34,831 bases of DNA from an uncultured Collinsella sp. (GTDB lineage Bacteria; Actinomycetota; Coriobacteriia; Coriobacteriales; Coriobacteriaceae): contig CATYVQ010000018.1 in the NCBI GenBank assembly GCA_958413895.1, positions 1 to 34,831 on the forward strand, given 5' to 3'. The notes beneath the pieces were generated by a model. The model was not told the DNA's origin, made no database searches, and saw only the letters and a program-made list of their open reading frames with translations. Each line of letters starts with the position of its first letter. Positions within the stretch are counted from its first letter, which is position 1. Shown piece after piece: positions 7,616 through 17,626 of the stretch. A program made the position numbers and the translations under genes.

Positions 7616-7642
7616 ACATGTTTAAACAACATGTTTTACAAT
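7616..7642 (+). promoter_or_regulatory. malQ promoter with TreR-type operator
   Basis: A -10 box TACAAT (7637-7642) lies just downstream of the palindrome TGTTTAAACA (7619-7628). That palindrome is embedded in a wider inverted repeat ACATGTT-taaac-AACATGT (7616-7634). The site covers the -35/spacer region, so a bound repressor would block RNA polymerase. The same TTGTTTAAAC motif occurs at 17452, 17574 and, in variant form, at 16480 and 16555, which suggests control by the TreR-like gene at 16678-17397. Confidence 0.55.
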
Positions 7643-7727
7643 AGGCGTATCGGATCAGAACACCGGAGGCGGACTGCACATCCATCGGCAGGCCGACCCC
7701 ACAACAAGAAGGTTGGTGAGCGCATTC

Positions 7728-9233
7728 ATGGAGCGTGCAAGCGGCGTCCTCATGCCCGTCTCATCTCTGCCCGGACCATACGGAATCGGCGGCTTTGGCT
7801 GGAATGCCTACGACTTCGTCGATTTTCTCGCCTCGTGCAAACAACATTACTGGCAGATTCTGCCCCTTACGACGACCAGCTATGGCGATTCGCCCTATCA
7901 GTCGTTCTCGGCCCGCGCTGGCAACCCCAACTTCATCGACTTTGCCGAGCTTATCGAGGCAGGGTATCTGGAGCAGCGCGATATCGATGGCGTGTATCTG
8001 GGATCCGACCCCAGCAATGTCGACTACGGTGCTATCTTTGGCGGCCGCCGTCAGATTCTCGACCGCGCCGCTGAGCGCTTTGCCGCCGACAAGCCGGCCG
8101 ATTTCGATGACTTTATCCAGGCCAACGAGGACTGGCTCATCCCCTACTGTGAGTTCATGACCGTCAAAGAGGAGTGCGGTCTCAAGGCGTTTTGGGAGTG
8201 GCCCGCGGAACTCCGCACCCGCGGCGAAGCTTCCGCCAAGGTCTGCGCCGACCATCCGGCGCGTATGCTCTACCACCAGATGACGCAGTACTTCTTCGAT
8301 CGCCAGTGGAGCCGCCTCAAGGCCTATGCCAATGAGCGCGACATTCTCATCATCGGCGACCTGCCCATCTATGTCTCGCGTGACTCCGTCGAGATGTGGG
8401 CGACGCCTGAGCTCTTTAAGATCGACGCCGCCGGCAATCCCGTGAGCGTCGCCGGCACGCCGCCCGACCAGTTCTCGGCCACCGGCCAGTACTGGGGCAA
8501 CCCCATCTACGACTGGGACGCCATGGAGTCCGACGGCTTCTCCTGGTGGGAGGGCCGCATTCGCGCCGCCCTCGACATGTACGACGTCATCCGCCTGGAT
8601 CACTTCCGCGGCTTCGAGGCCTATTGGGAGGTGCCGTTCTCCTCACCCGATTCGTCCTACGGTTCGTGGACGCAGGGGCCCGGCCTCAAATTCTTCAAGA
8701 CGCTCGAGGAAAAGCTCGGCACGCTGCCCATCATCGCCGAGGACCTGGGCTTCCTCACCCCCGGCGTCATCGACATGCGCGACAACTCGGGCTTCCCCGG
8801 CATGAAGATCCTGCAGTTTGCCTTTGAGGGCACCAACTCGTACTACCTGCCGCATAACTACATCGCCAACACCGTCGCCTATGTGGGCACCCACGACAAC
8901 GAGACGGCGCGCGGTTGGTTTGAGGGAACGGCCACCCCGCGTCAGCGTGAGCAGGCAGCCCTGTACACCCATCAGCAGGCCGGCGAACCCATGGCAGATG
9001 CACTCAATCGCACCATCGCAGCCAGCGTGAGCGACACGTGCATCTACACCATGCAGGACCTGCTCAACTTGGGCAACGAGGCGCGCATCAACACCCCTGC
9101 CACACTGGGCGGCAACTGGACCTGGCGCATGCTCGACGGCGCCATCACCCGCGAGCTCGAGCACAAACTCACCGACTGGACCGAGACCTACTTCCGCATC
9201 CCGTCAGAAGCCGAAATCGAGCTTCCTCAATAG
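7728..9233 (+). CDS. malQ: 4-alpha-glucanotransferase (amylomaltase, GH77)
   Basis: MalQ transfers glucan segments between maltooligosaccharides. It releases glucose and builds longer chains that glycogen phosphorylase can degrade. From the ATG at 7728 the protein has 501 residues. Upstream TTG (7713) and GTG (7716) codons are in frame, but the ATG opens the conserved ERASGVLMPVSSLPGPYGIG. Catalytic residues are visible: the nucleophile Asp291 in DVIRLDHFRGF, the acid/base Glu338 in IIAEDLG, and the stabilising Asp390 in GTHDNET. Compact length is typical of bacterial amylomaltases without N-terminal extensions. glgP follows after 128 bp with a partial terminator between, so the pair is probably co-transcribed with reduced read-through. 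The operator-like site upstream implies induction by an alpha-glucoside. Confidence 0.97.
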   Translation: MERASGVLMPVSSLPGPYGIGGFGWNAYDFVDFLASCKQHYWQILPLTTTSYGDSPYQSFSARAGNPNFIDFAELIEAGYLEQRDIDGVYLGSDPSNVDYGAIFGGRRQILDRAAERFAADKPADFDDFIQANEDWLIPYCEFMTVKEECGLKAFWEWPAELRTRGEASAKVCADHPARMLYHQMTQYFFDRQWSRLKAYANERDILIIGDLPIYVSRDSVEMWATPELFKIDAAGNPVSVAGTPPDQFSATGQYWGNPIYDWDAMESDGFSWWEGRIRAALDMYDVIRLDHFRGFEAYWEVPFSSPDSSYGSWTQGPGLKFFKTLEEKLGTLPIIAEDLGFLTPGVIDMRDNSGFPGMKILQFAFEGTNSYYLPHNYIANTVAYVGTHDNETARGWFEGTATPRQREQAALYTHQQAGEPMADALNRTIAASVSDTCIYTMQDLLNLGNEARINTPATLGGNWTWRMLDGAITRELEHKLTDWTETYFRIPSEAEIELPQ

Positions 9234-9281
9234 GAGCTACCGCGCCTGACCCCTCCCCACCGTGCGGACGCGCTTGCTTTT

Positions 9282-9321
9282 CCCGCGCGAGGCCACCCCA
9301 ATCCCCTCGCGCGGGCTTCTT
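9282..9321 (+). terminator. Hairpin between malQ and glgP
   Basis: CCCGCGCGAGG and CCTCGCGCGGG (9282-9292 and 9305-9315) form a perfect 11-bp stem followed by CTTCTTAT. The T-tract is imperfect, so partial termination or mRNA stabilisation is likely rather than a full stop. Confidence 0.6.
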
Positions 9322-9361
9322 ATGAATTGCAGACATGAAACAACCCATCACAGGAGAAAAC

Positions 9362-11629
<2,268 letters not shown>

Positions 11630-11657
11630 TTTCGCTTCCCTTACCCATCCTCTTGAG

Positions 11658-11689
11658 AAACGGAGTCGTGGCAACACGGCTCCGTTTTT
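11658..11689 (+). terminator. Intrinsic terminator of glgP
   Basis: ACGGAG-T-CGTG pairs with CACG-G-CTCCGT around GCAA, followed by TTTTT. It ends the malQ-glgP unit. Confidence 0.92.
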
Positions 11690-11729
11690 GTGCCCGCACG
11701 TTACCCTGTGACCCGACTCGGCCAAACAA

Positions 11730-11865
11730 TCTCGATCTGTAACAACCACTCGGTAAAAACGGTCCCAGCTGTTACAGATTGAGACATACCGGCCCCTTCC
11801 CTTGGGTTTATCTCAATCTATAACATCTAACGTCCGAAATCGGCCCTACCCGTTACAGATCGAGA
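11730..11865. repeat. Four alternating 14-bp repeats at 40-41 bp period
   Basis: Units at 11730-11743 (TCTCGATCTGTAAC), 11771-11784 (GTTACAGATTGAGA), 11811-11824 (TCTCAATCTATAAC) and 11852-11865 (GTTACAGATCGAGA) alternate in orientation. The spacers are 27, 26 and 27 bp. Unit 1 is the exact reverse complement of unit 4. Centre distances of 41, 40 and 41 bp put all units on about the same helix face. The array fills the 11690-11892 part of the gap between two convergent terminators, with no gene or clear promoter. It could be a protein-binding array or two tandem hairpins; the function is unknown. Confidence 0.85.
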
Positions 11866-11892
11866 CAAACGACCGGCCAGACAACCCCAACA

Positions 11893-11935
11893 CAAAGAAA
11901 GGCTCCCCTCTCGCCCAGTGGACGGGAGGGGAGCC
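11893..11935 (-). terminator. Intrinsic terminator of the ABC transporter operon
   Basis: On the minus strand GGCTCCCCTCCCG pairs with CGAGAGGGGAGCC around a short loop, followed by TTTCTTT. It lies 70 bp past the stop codon of the ATPase gene. The stretch 11936-12005 holds nothing else recognisable. Confidence 0.85.
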
Positions 11936-12005
11936 TTATATGTGACCACGGCAAAAGGATGGCAATACCGCAGTCGCCCAAAGGGAGGGCCTGGATGCAC
12001 CGGGC

Positions 12006-13205
12006 CTAGATAAGGTTCTTGCCAGAGACCTTATCGAAGAGATGAGTCGCGTTCTTCTCGAACTTGAACCAGATGGTGTCGCCAGCCTTGAGCGCACCCT
12101 TGGCCTCGAGGTCGACGACGGGGATAATCAGGACAAACTGGCCGTCGGGAGCGGTCACGTGGACATGCTCGGTCGAGCCCATGAGCTCGGTCACCTCGAC
12201 GGTGCCCTGGAGCGCACCCTCCTCGCCCTTGTCAGCAAGCAGAATCTGCTCGGGGCGCACGCCGGCCGTAATCTCCTTCACGTCGCCGCCGTCCCAGTTG
12301 AGAGCAAGCTGAGCGCAGGTCTCGGGGGCGAGCGCCACGTTCATATCCTCGGTCTTGACGGTGAAGCCGTTGCCCGAGCGCACCAGCTGGGCATCGAAGA
12401 AGTTCATCTGCGGCACGCCGATAAAGCCGGCAACGAAGATGTTCGCGGGATGGTTGAAGACCTCCTGCGGGGTGGCGATCTGCTGGACGACGCCGTCCTT
12501 CATGACCACGATGCGATCGCCGAGGGTCATGGCCTCGGTCTGGTCGTGGGTGACGTAGATGAACGTGCCCTTGATCTCGTGACGCAGCTTAATGAGCTCG
12601 GCGCGCATCTGGTTACGGAGCTTGGCGTCCAGGTTGGACAGCGGCTCGTCCATCAGGAAGACCTTGGGGTCACGAACGATGGCGCGGCCGATAGCGACAC
12701 GCTGGCGCTGACCGCCCGAAAGCGCCTTGGGCTTACGGTCGAGGTACTCGGTGATACCCAAGATCTCGGCAGCGGAGCGAACCTTGCGGTCGATCTCGTC
12801 TTTGGGGACCTTCTTGAGCTCAAGCGTAAACGCCATGTTCTCGTACACCGTCATATTGGGGTACAGAGCATAGCTCTGGAACACCATGGCGATGTCGCGG
12901 TCCTTGGGCGCCACGTCGTTGACGCGCTTGCCGTCGATGAGCACATCGCCCGAGGTGATGTCCTCCAGGCCGGCGACCATGCGCATCGTCGTGGACTTAC
13001 CGCAGCCAGACGGGCCGACGAGAACGATAAACTCCTGGTCATGCACGGTGAGGTTAAAGTCCTCCACCGCAAGCACGCCGTCCTCGGTAACCTTGAGGTT
13101 GTGCTTCTTCTCCTCGGTCTTCTTCTTTTTGCCAAAGAAGCCCTTCTTTTTGGACTCGTTGTTGGGATACACCTTCTGAACATGTTTGAGAACGATCTCG
13201 GCCAT
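12006..13205 (-). CDS. msmK: ABC sugar importer ATPase (MsmK/UgpC/MalK type)
   Basis: A 399-residue cytosolic ATPase that powers CUT1-family carbohydrate import. The nucleotide-binding domain shows Walker A GPSGCGKST (64-72), the Q-loop VFQSYALYP, the signature LSGGQRQR, Walker B VFLMDEP and the switch histidine in YVTHDQTEA. The C-terminal TOBE/regulatory domain (about 245-399) is of MalK type, where EIIA-Glc or other regulators often dock. Residues 15-42 are an unusual Lys/Glu-rich insertion (SKKKGFFGKKKKTEEKKHN) before the conserved GVLAVEDFNL. I have seen similar charged insertions in clostridial MsmX-like ATPases, so it is a lineage variant, not a sequencing error. It is last in the operon, and such ATPases often serve several importers. 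Start ATG with AAAGGTAG upstream. Confidence 0.93.
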   Translation of the reverse strand: MAEIVLKHVQKVYPNNESKKKGFFGKKKKTEEKKHNLKVTEDGVLAVEDFNLTVHDQEFIVLVGPSGCGKSTTMRMVAGLEDITSGDVLIDGKRVNDVAPKDRDIAMVFQSYALYPNMTVYENMAFTLELKKVPKDEIDRKVRSAAEILGITEYLDRKPKALSGGQRQRVAIGRAIVRDPKVFLMDEPLSNLDAKLRNQMRAELIKLRHEIKGTFIYVTHDQTEAMTLGDRIVVMKDGVVQQIATPQEVFNHPANIFVAGFIGVPQMNFFDAQLVRSGNGFTVKTEDMNVALAPETCAQLALNWDGGDVKEITAGVRPEQILLADKGEEGALQGTVEVTELMGSTEHVHVTAPDGQFVLIIPVVDLEAKGALKAGDTIWFKFEKNATHLFDKVSGKNLI

Positions 13206-13222
13206 GTCTCTACCTTTCGATA

Positions 13223-13249
13223 TGCGGCGCCACGCTGAGGGGCGCCGCA
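13223..13249 (-). promoter_or_regulatory. Intercistronic hairpin between permease and ATPase genes
   Basis: TGCGGCGCC and GGCGCCGCA form a perfect 9-bp stem around a 9-nt loop, with no T-tract. It probably tunes mRNA stability or causes partial attenuation between the permease and ATPase genes. Confidence 0.6.
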
Positions 13250-13273
13250 GAAACTTGCAAAACAGTTACGGCA

Positions 13274-14113
13274 TCAGCCCTTGACGGCACCTGCCACCAC
13301 GCCGTCGATGATGTACTTCTGACAGAGGATGTACATGATGACGATGGGGATAACGACCATCATGATGCAGGCCATCATGGGGCCGAGCTCGACGTGGCCG
13401 TAGCCGCCGCGGAAGTACTGGATCAAGATAGGAATGGTCTTGTACTTGGTGGAGTCGAGCGTAAGGTAGGGCAGCAGATAGTCGTTCCAGACCCACATGG
13501 TCTCGAGGATGCCGACCGAAAGATAGGTGGGCTTCATGATGGGAAGGACGATCTTAAAGAACACCTGGACCGGGTTGCAGCCGTCGATCATGGCCGCCTC
13601 TTCGATCTCGAGCGGAATGTTCTTTACAAAGCCGGCGAACATAAAGACCGCTAGGCCCGCGCCAAAGCCAAGGTAGATAAAGCAGATGTTGAACGGCGTG
13701 TTGAAGCCGATGCGGTCCGCCAAATTGGACAGCGTGAACATGAGCATCTGGAAGGGCACGACCATCGAGAAGACGAACAGGTAATAGAAGAAGTTCGAGA
13801 TCTTGCTGTTGACGCGCACTACGTACCAAGCACACATGGAGCAGCACACCAGAATCAGCACGACCGACGTGACCGTGATGATGAGCGAGTACATAAATGC
13901 CGAGGCAAAGCCCTGCTCGTTAAGGGCGTGCATGTAGTTTGCGAGGCCGTTGAACGTCTCGGGCGTGAGCAGATCGAATGCCGTGGTGGTGCTGATTGCA
14001 GTTGCCTTTTTAAAGGAATTGAGCGCAATCATGAACACGGGGTAGATCCACGCGAGCGAAAGGATCGTAAAGAAGATCGAAAGCGCGCGGTTGATAACCT
14101 TATCGCGTTTCAT
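13274..14113 (-). CDS. ABC sugar importer permease, MalG type
   Basis: A 279-residue inner-membrane permease of the CUT1 family. Six transmembrane segments are apparent, starting with AISIFFTILSLAWIYPVFMIALNSFK. The EAA loop that docks the ATPase is EIEEAAMIDGCNPVQVFFKIVLPIMKP. Its start codon overlaps the stop of the MalF-type gene by one base (TAATG), a classic translational coupling that secures equal amounts of the two permeases. It pairs with the protein from 14113-14967 to form the channel, fed by the lipoprotein from 15055-16371 and driven by the ATPase at 12006-13205. The substrate is inferred to be an alpha-glucoside or maltodextrin from the regulon context, not from the protein itself. 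Confidence 0.93.
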   Translation of the reverse strand: MKRDKVINRALSIFFTILSLAWIYPVFMIALNSFKKATAISTTTAFDLLTPETFNGLANYMHALNEQGFASAFMYSLIITVTSVVLILVCCSMCAWYVVRVNSKISNFFYYLFVFSMVVPFQMLMFTLSNLADRIGFNTPFNICFIYLGFGAGLAVFMFAGFVKNIPLEIEEAAMIDGCNPVQVFFKIVLPIMKPTYLSVGILETMWVWNDYLLPYLTLDSTKYKTIPILIQYFRGGYGHVELGPMMACIMMVVIPIVIMYILCQKYIIDGVVAGAVKG

Positions 14114-14967
14114 TACTGCTGCACCTCCTTGGACCTCGTGGCCTTAAGCTGGATCATGGAAATAGCGACGACCAGGATGCAGAAGATAACCGCCTTGGCC
14201 TGACCGATACCCTGCCATGCGATACCGGCACGCGAATAGAACGTGTTGTAGATGTTCAGGGCGAGCATCTCGGTGGAGTGCGCGGGGGCGCCGCCGGTAA
14301 GGGCGAGGTTCTGGTCGAACAGCTTAAAGCCGTTGGTGATGGACAGGAACAGGCAGATGGTGATGGTCGGCATCAGGTTAGGGATCTTAACCTTCCAAAA
14401 CGTCTGCCATGCCGTGGCACCGTCGACCTTGGCGGCCTCGATGTAGTCGGACGGAATGGACTGCAGACCAGCGATGTAGATGATCATCATGTAGCCGACC
14501 TGCTGCCACAGGGTCAGGATGATAAGGCCCCAGAAGCCAGCAGCAGAGTTAAGGGCGATGAGCTGGGCGCCCACGTTGGAGAGCAGGCAGTTGATCAGAA
14601 TCTGCCAGATGTAGCCCAGCACGATGCCGCCGATCAGGTTAGGCATAAAGAAGATCGTACGGAAGATGTTGGTGCCCTTGAGCGCTTTGCGGGTGAGCGC
14701 CTGCGCGATGGCGAGGGCGATCACGTTGATGAGCACCGTCGACAGGAAGGCAAACGCCACGGTAAAGAAGAACGACGTGGCAAACTGCGGATCGGACAGT
14801 GCGCGCACGTAGTTCTCGATACCGACAAAGTGCGTGTTGTTGATGGTAATAAACTGGCAGAACGAGAGATAGAAGCCCTGGATAAAAGGGATCACGAACC
14901 CGATCATAAACGCCAGGCACGTGGGCAGCATAAAGAGCGGCCACCAGCGCTTGAGTGCTTTGCCCAT
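14113..14967 (-). CDS. ABC sugar importer permease, MalF type
   Basis: A 284-residue inner-membrane permease of the CUT1 family, without the large extra periplasmic loop of enterobacterial MalF. Hydrophobic segments begin at residue 10 (PLFMLPTCLAFMIGFVIPFI). The EAA motif is YIEAAKVDGATAWQTFWKVKIPNLMP. It ends in an overlap with the MalG-type gene. Upstream, after the binding-protein gene, a strong hairpin (14988-15023) lies 20-55 bp before its start and likely lowers its output relative to the binding protein. Start ATG with GAAAGGACC upstream. Similar permeases import raffinose, maltodextrins or alpha-glucosides; the exact sugar cannot be read here. Confidence 0.93.
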   Translation of the reverse strand: MGKALKRWWPLFMLPTCLAFMIGFVIPFIQGFYLSFCQFITINNTHFVGIENYVRALSDPQFATSFFFTVAFAFLSTVLINVIALAIAQALTRKALKGTNIFRTIFFMPNLIGGIVLGYIWQILINCLLSNVGAQLIALNSAAGFWGLIILTLWQQVGYMMIIYIAGLQSIPSDYIEAAKVDGATAWQTFWKVKIPNLMPTITICLFLSITNGFKLFDQNLALTGGAPAHSTEMLALNIYNTFYSRAGIAWQGIGQAKAVIFCILVVAISMIQLKATRSKEVQQ

Positions 14968-14987
14968 AGAAGGGTCCTTTCAATATG

Positions 14988-15023
14988 CAGGGGGCGGGCA
15001 AACCAACGTCTGCCCGCCCCCTG
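14988..15023 (-). promoter_or_regulatory. Intercistronic hairpin downstream of the binding-protein gene
   Basis: CAGGGGGCGGGCA and TGCCCGCCCCCTG form a perfect 13-bp GC-rich stem around a 10-nt loop, without a T-tract. It sits between the solute-binding protein gene and the permeases. In malEFG-type operons such structures protect the upstream mRNA and reduce downstream expression, giving excess binding protein. Confidence 0.7.
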
Positions 15024-15054
15024 TCGCTAATCAGATAGCTTGGGCAGCAACTGC

Positions 15055-16371
15055 CTACTCGGAAGCAGCCTTCTCGGTCTTCCAGCCATCGACGAAGGCG
15101 TTCTTGACGCCGTCCCACTTGCTGTTGTCAGCAGCATAGGCGATCAGAGCCTGCTTGAGGTTCTTCTTCCACTCCTCGGAGGGGATGTAGACGAAGTCCC
15201 AAGCGACGGTCTTCTTGCCGTCCTTGGCCATGGCAACGGCCTGCTGCGAGAAGACGTTGGTGGTCTCCTTAGCGCTCTTGAACGGGGCAGTCAGACCCAT
15301 CTTGTCAGCGATGATGCTGGTGGCGGTGTCAGAAGTGACGCACCAATACATGAAGTCCTCGGTGGCCTTCTGGGCATCCTCGGAAGCCTGGGAGCTGACG
15401 CACCAGTAGTTCTCGCCGCCGGAGCACAGGCCCTGGTTCCCCTCGCCGTCGACACCGATGTAGATGGGCATCATGCCAATCTGATCGTCGGTCATGCCGG
15501 CCTTGGTGAGGTCAGCGTAGGCCCAAGAGCCGTTCTGATAGAAGACGGCCTTGCCGGTTGCGAACTCGTTGGTGGCGTCGTCGCCGGTCTTGGAAGCAAG
15601 CTGCGAAGGATCGCAGGTGGAGTCGGTGATGTACAGGTCGAAAATCTGCTTGAAGTTGTCGAGATACTCGCCCTTGATCTCGTCGTCCTCCTGGTTGTGC
15701 TCCTTCTCGAACTCGTAGTAGAGCGGGAGGTTGGCGAGGTGGGTGGTGTAGCGCCAGCTGGAGGAGTCATCCATGCCGGCGGAAGTAAAGGCACCCTCGA
15801 CACCGAGCTCGTCCTTGCGAGCCTGGATGTCGTCGGCACAAGCCTTCAGCTTGTCGAAGGAGTTGATGTCCTCGGCCTTGTAGCCAGCCTTCTCGAGCAG
15901 CTGCTTGTTGTAGATGATGCCGTAGCTCTCCTGGACCCAGTCGATACCCAGATCCTTGCCATCGGACTGCAGAGCCAGGGAGTCGTCAATGAGCTCACCG
16001 CGGAGCTTGGTATCGGACAGGTCGGCGCAGTAATCCTTCCAGTTCTTAAGACCGGTGGGGCCGTTGACCTGGAACAGGGTCGGAGCGGAGCTCTTGGACA
16101 TCTCGGACTTGAGCTTCTCCTCGTAGGTGTTGGAGGCAGCGGTCACAATCTTGACCTCGACGCCCTTCTCCTTCTTATAGGCCTTGGCGATCTCCTTCCA
16201 CTCCTTGTCGACCTCGGGCTTGAATTGGAGGAAGTAGACCTCGGCAGCGTCACCAGAAGCAGAGGAGCCGGAGCCGGCAGAACCACCGCAGCCCACGAGA
16301 CCCAGACCAAGAACCGCAGCCGCGGAACCAGCAAAGCCCAGGAACTGCCTTCTGCTCATTTCGTTCTTCAT
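15055..16371 (-). CDS. Sugar-binding lipoprotein of ABC importer (MalE/UgpB family)
   Basis: An extracellular solute-binding protein of 438 residues from the ATG at 16371, preceded by AAAGGGTGG; a more upstream in-frame start lacks a site. The N-terminus MSRRQFLGFAG has a twin-arginine motif (Arg7, Arg8) and ends in a lipobox LGLVGC with Cys28 as the lipid anchor. It is therefore probably a Tat-exported lipoprotein tethered to the outer face of the membrane. The mature part has the two-lobed family-1 fold, with features such as DWVQESYGIIYNKQLLEKAG, GKAVFYQNGSWA and FMYWCVTSD. A Ser/Gly-rich tether (29-40) follows the anchor. It is the first and likely most expressed gene of the importer operon, and two TreR-type sites lie upstream. 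Ligand inferred as an alpha-glucoside or maltooligosaccharide. Confidence 0.93.
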   Translation of the reverse strand: MKNEMSRRQFLGFAGSAAAVLGLGLVGCGGSAGSGSSASGDAAEVYFLQFKPEVDKEWKEIAKAYKKEKGVEVKIVTAASNTYEEKLKSEMSKSSAPTLFQVNGPTGLKNWKDYCADLSDTKLRGELIDDSLALQSDGKDLGIDWVQESYGIIYNKQLLEKAGYKAEDINSFDKLKACADDIQARKDELGVEGAFTSAGMDDSSSWRYTTHLANLPLYYEFEKEHNQEDDEIKGEYLDNFKQIFDLYITDSTCDPSQLASKTGDDATNEFATGKAVFYQNGSWAYADLTKAGMTDDQIGMMPIYIGVDGEGNQGLCSGGENYWCVSSQASEDAQKATEDFMYWCVTSDTATSIIADKMGLTAPFKSAKETTNVFSQQAVAMAKDGKKTVAWDFVYIPSEEWKKNLKQALIAYAADNSKWDGVKNAFVDGWKTEKAASE

Positions 16372-16479
16372 TACAATCCACCCTTTCACACCGTGGCGGC
16401 ACCCTTTGCCGCCGCCTTCGGAGATTGGCTCGGGGACTTTGCCCCTTTTGCTGATTTGTACGATACGCTATTTGGCTAG

Positions 16480-16491
16480 TTGTTTGAACAA
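16480..16491. promoter_or_regulatory. TreR-type operator at the ABC operon promoter
   Basis: TTGTTTGAACAA is a near-perfect palindrome 109 bp upstream of the binding-protein gene. On the minus strand a TAATAC -10-like box abuts it, so binding would block the start of the ABC operon. It belongs to the five-site TTGTTTAAACAA set. Confidence 0.55.
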
Positions 16492-16554
16492 GTATTACTA
16501 GAGCGGTAGAAAAACTTCGGTGAACGGTAATTTCAACTTGATACTTGACAAGTT

Positions 16555-16566
16555 TTGTATAAACAA
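16555..16566. promoter_or_regulatory. Second TreR-type operator upstream of the ABC operon
   Basis: TTGTATAAACAA matches the B. subtilis TreR-type consensus TTGTATATACAA closely. It lies 75 bp centre-to-centre from the site at 16480, about seven helical turns, so looping between the two is possible. Confidence 0.5.
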
Positions 16567-16587
16567 TTATTTGTTATCGAATGCAGA

Positions 16588-16636
16588 GAAAACGCCCGGT
16601 CAAGCCGATGCATCGTCGGTTTGACCGGGCGTTTTC
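16588..16636. terminator. Strong bidirectional terminator after the TreR-like gene
   Basis: GAAAACGCCCGGTCAA (16588-16603) pairs perfectly with TTGACCGGGCGTTTTC (16621-16636), and the loop region CCGATGcatCGTCGG extends the stem. A-rich and T-rich flanks in both directions make it work on either strand. It lies 42 bp past the regulator's stop codon. Confidence 0.85.
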
Positions 16637-16677
16637 GCTTTGAGGGCATAAGTCTCGTCAGGCTGCGAGCTAGCCGG

Positions 16678-17397
16678 CTATCGCTTGGAGTTGACGCGGT
16701 AGTGGAAGATCTCGGGATGCGTGCGGGCATGCGTGACCTCAAACAAGATGCCGTCCGAGGTGTACGACTGGCTCTCCATGACGGCGACACAGTTGTACTT
16801 ACCAAGGTCAAGATAGCTGCAGTCCTCATCGTTGGCGAGCTCGACACTCACCGTACGACGGCTCGCCATCACCTTGACGCCGCGTTTGTGCTCCAGATAG
16901 TCGTAAATTGACTTTGCGGCGATCTCGGGCGTCAGACCCTTGGCGATCGACTCCAAAAAGTAACCATGGTCTACTTGGCGCGCATTGCCGTTAAGGCTTC
17001 GGACACGCACCACGCGAATCAGCTCCTCGCCCACCTTAAAGCCCAGGCGACGAGAGAGTTGCTCAGTGCAAATCAAATGTTCAAAAGACTTGACCTCGGT
17101 CGATGCGACGGCATTGTTGCGTTTTGCGAACTCGCCAAACGACTCAACCTCTTCGAGTGCGCCCAACATGTCGGTTTCGCCCTTAAGCCAAATAACGCGC
17201 ACGCCCTTGCCGTGTATGGGCTGCACAAACATCCCGTCGGCCAGCATACCCAAGGCGCGACGGACGGTATTGCGCGTGCATCCGAACTCCGCGGTCAGCT
17301 CGGCTTCGGTTGGCAGCATCTCCTGAAACGCATAGGTCCCGTTAATGATGCGCGAACGGATCTCACGGTAGATTCCTTCGTAAATCGCTTTTGGCAT
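16678..17397 (-). CDS. TreR-like GntR family repressor (wHTH + UTRA)
   Basis: A 239-residue regulator from the ATG at 17397, which has GAGGTG upstream; a longer in-frame start has none. The N-terminal winged HTH (about residues 3-70) includes LPTEAELTAEFGCTRNTVRR and the wing HGKGVRVIW, very close to trehalose repressor TreR. The following EEVESFGEFAKRN stretch also recalls TreR. The UTRA sensor domain occupies about 85-239. In Bacillus, TreR binds trehalose 6-phosphate and TTGTATATACAA-type operators, and the sites in this window are of that type. The gene is divergent from the PTS-HAD gene, whose product would make a disaccharide phosphate, a fitting inducer. A TTGTTTAAAC site at 17452 near its own promoter suggests autoregulation. 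Confidence 0.88.
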   Translation of the reverse strand: MPKAIYEGIYREIRSRIINGTYAFQEMLPTEAELTAEFGCTRNTVRRALGMLADGMFVQPIHGKGVRVIWLKGETDMLGALEEVESFGEFAKRNNAVASTEVKSFEHLICTEQLSRRLGFKVGEELIRVVRVRSLNGNARQVDHGYFLESIAKGLTPEIAAKSIYDYLEHKRGVKVMASRRTVSVELANDEDCSYLDLGKYNCVAVMESQSYTSDGILFEVTHARTHPEIFHYRVNSKR

Positions 17398-17451
17398 GAC
17401 TTCACCTCTACATTGTTCATTTCCGGCTAGGCACGATAGCATTTCTTAAAG

Positions 17452-17463
17452 TTGTTTAAACCG
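17452..17463. promoter_or_regulatory. TreR-type operator at the regulator's own promoter
   Basis: TTGTTTAAACCG lies 55 bp ahead of the regulator start. On the minus strand TTTAAA within it could serve as the -35 of a promoter whose -10 is TATCGT, 16 bp on. This indicates autoregulation. It shares TTGTTTAAAC exactly with the site at 17574. Confidence 0.5.
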
Positions 17464-17560
17464 AATATCGGTAAAGCGACAGGATTTAACCGTTGACGGT
17501 TTCTGTCATGCCCAAATCGGTTTCGCTCAAAACTGCCGGTACGACAATCGTCTGGTCCTC

Positions 17561-17585
17561 TACAATGAATCCATTGTTTAAACGT
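17561..17585 (+). promoter_or_regulatory. PTS-HAD promoter with TreR-type operator
   Basis: A TACAAT -10 box (17561-17566) is followed after 7 bp by TTGTTTAAACGT (17574-17585), which covers the expected transcription start. This is the classic layout for repression. The malQ promoter has the same TACAAT -10 with the operator just upstream. Confidence 0.55.
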
Positions 17586-17626
17586 TTCCCCACGCGCAAC
17601 GCGCCTCGATATTCGGAAGGCAGAAC

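Noticed and set aside
11730..11865. CRISPR array, because of regular repeats with 26-27 bp spacers
   Set aside because: The repeats are only 14 bp, alternate in orientation and are not exact, and no cas gene is in the window.
15040..16479. Long plus-strand frame (479 codons) opposite the binding-protein gene
   Set aside because: It is a shadow of the minus-strand lipoprotein gene, low in complexity (Leu/Val/Gly) and without a ribosome site.
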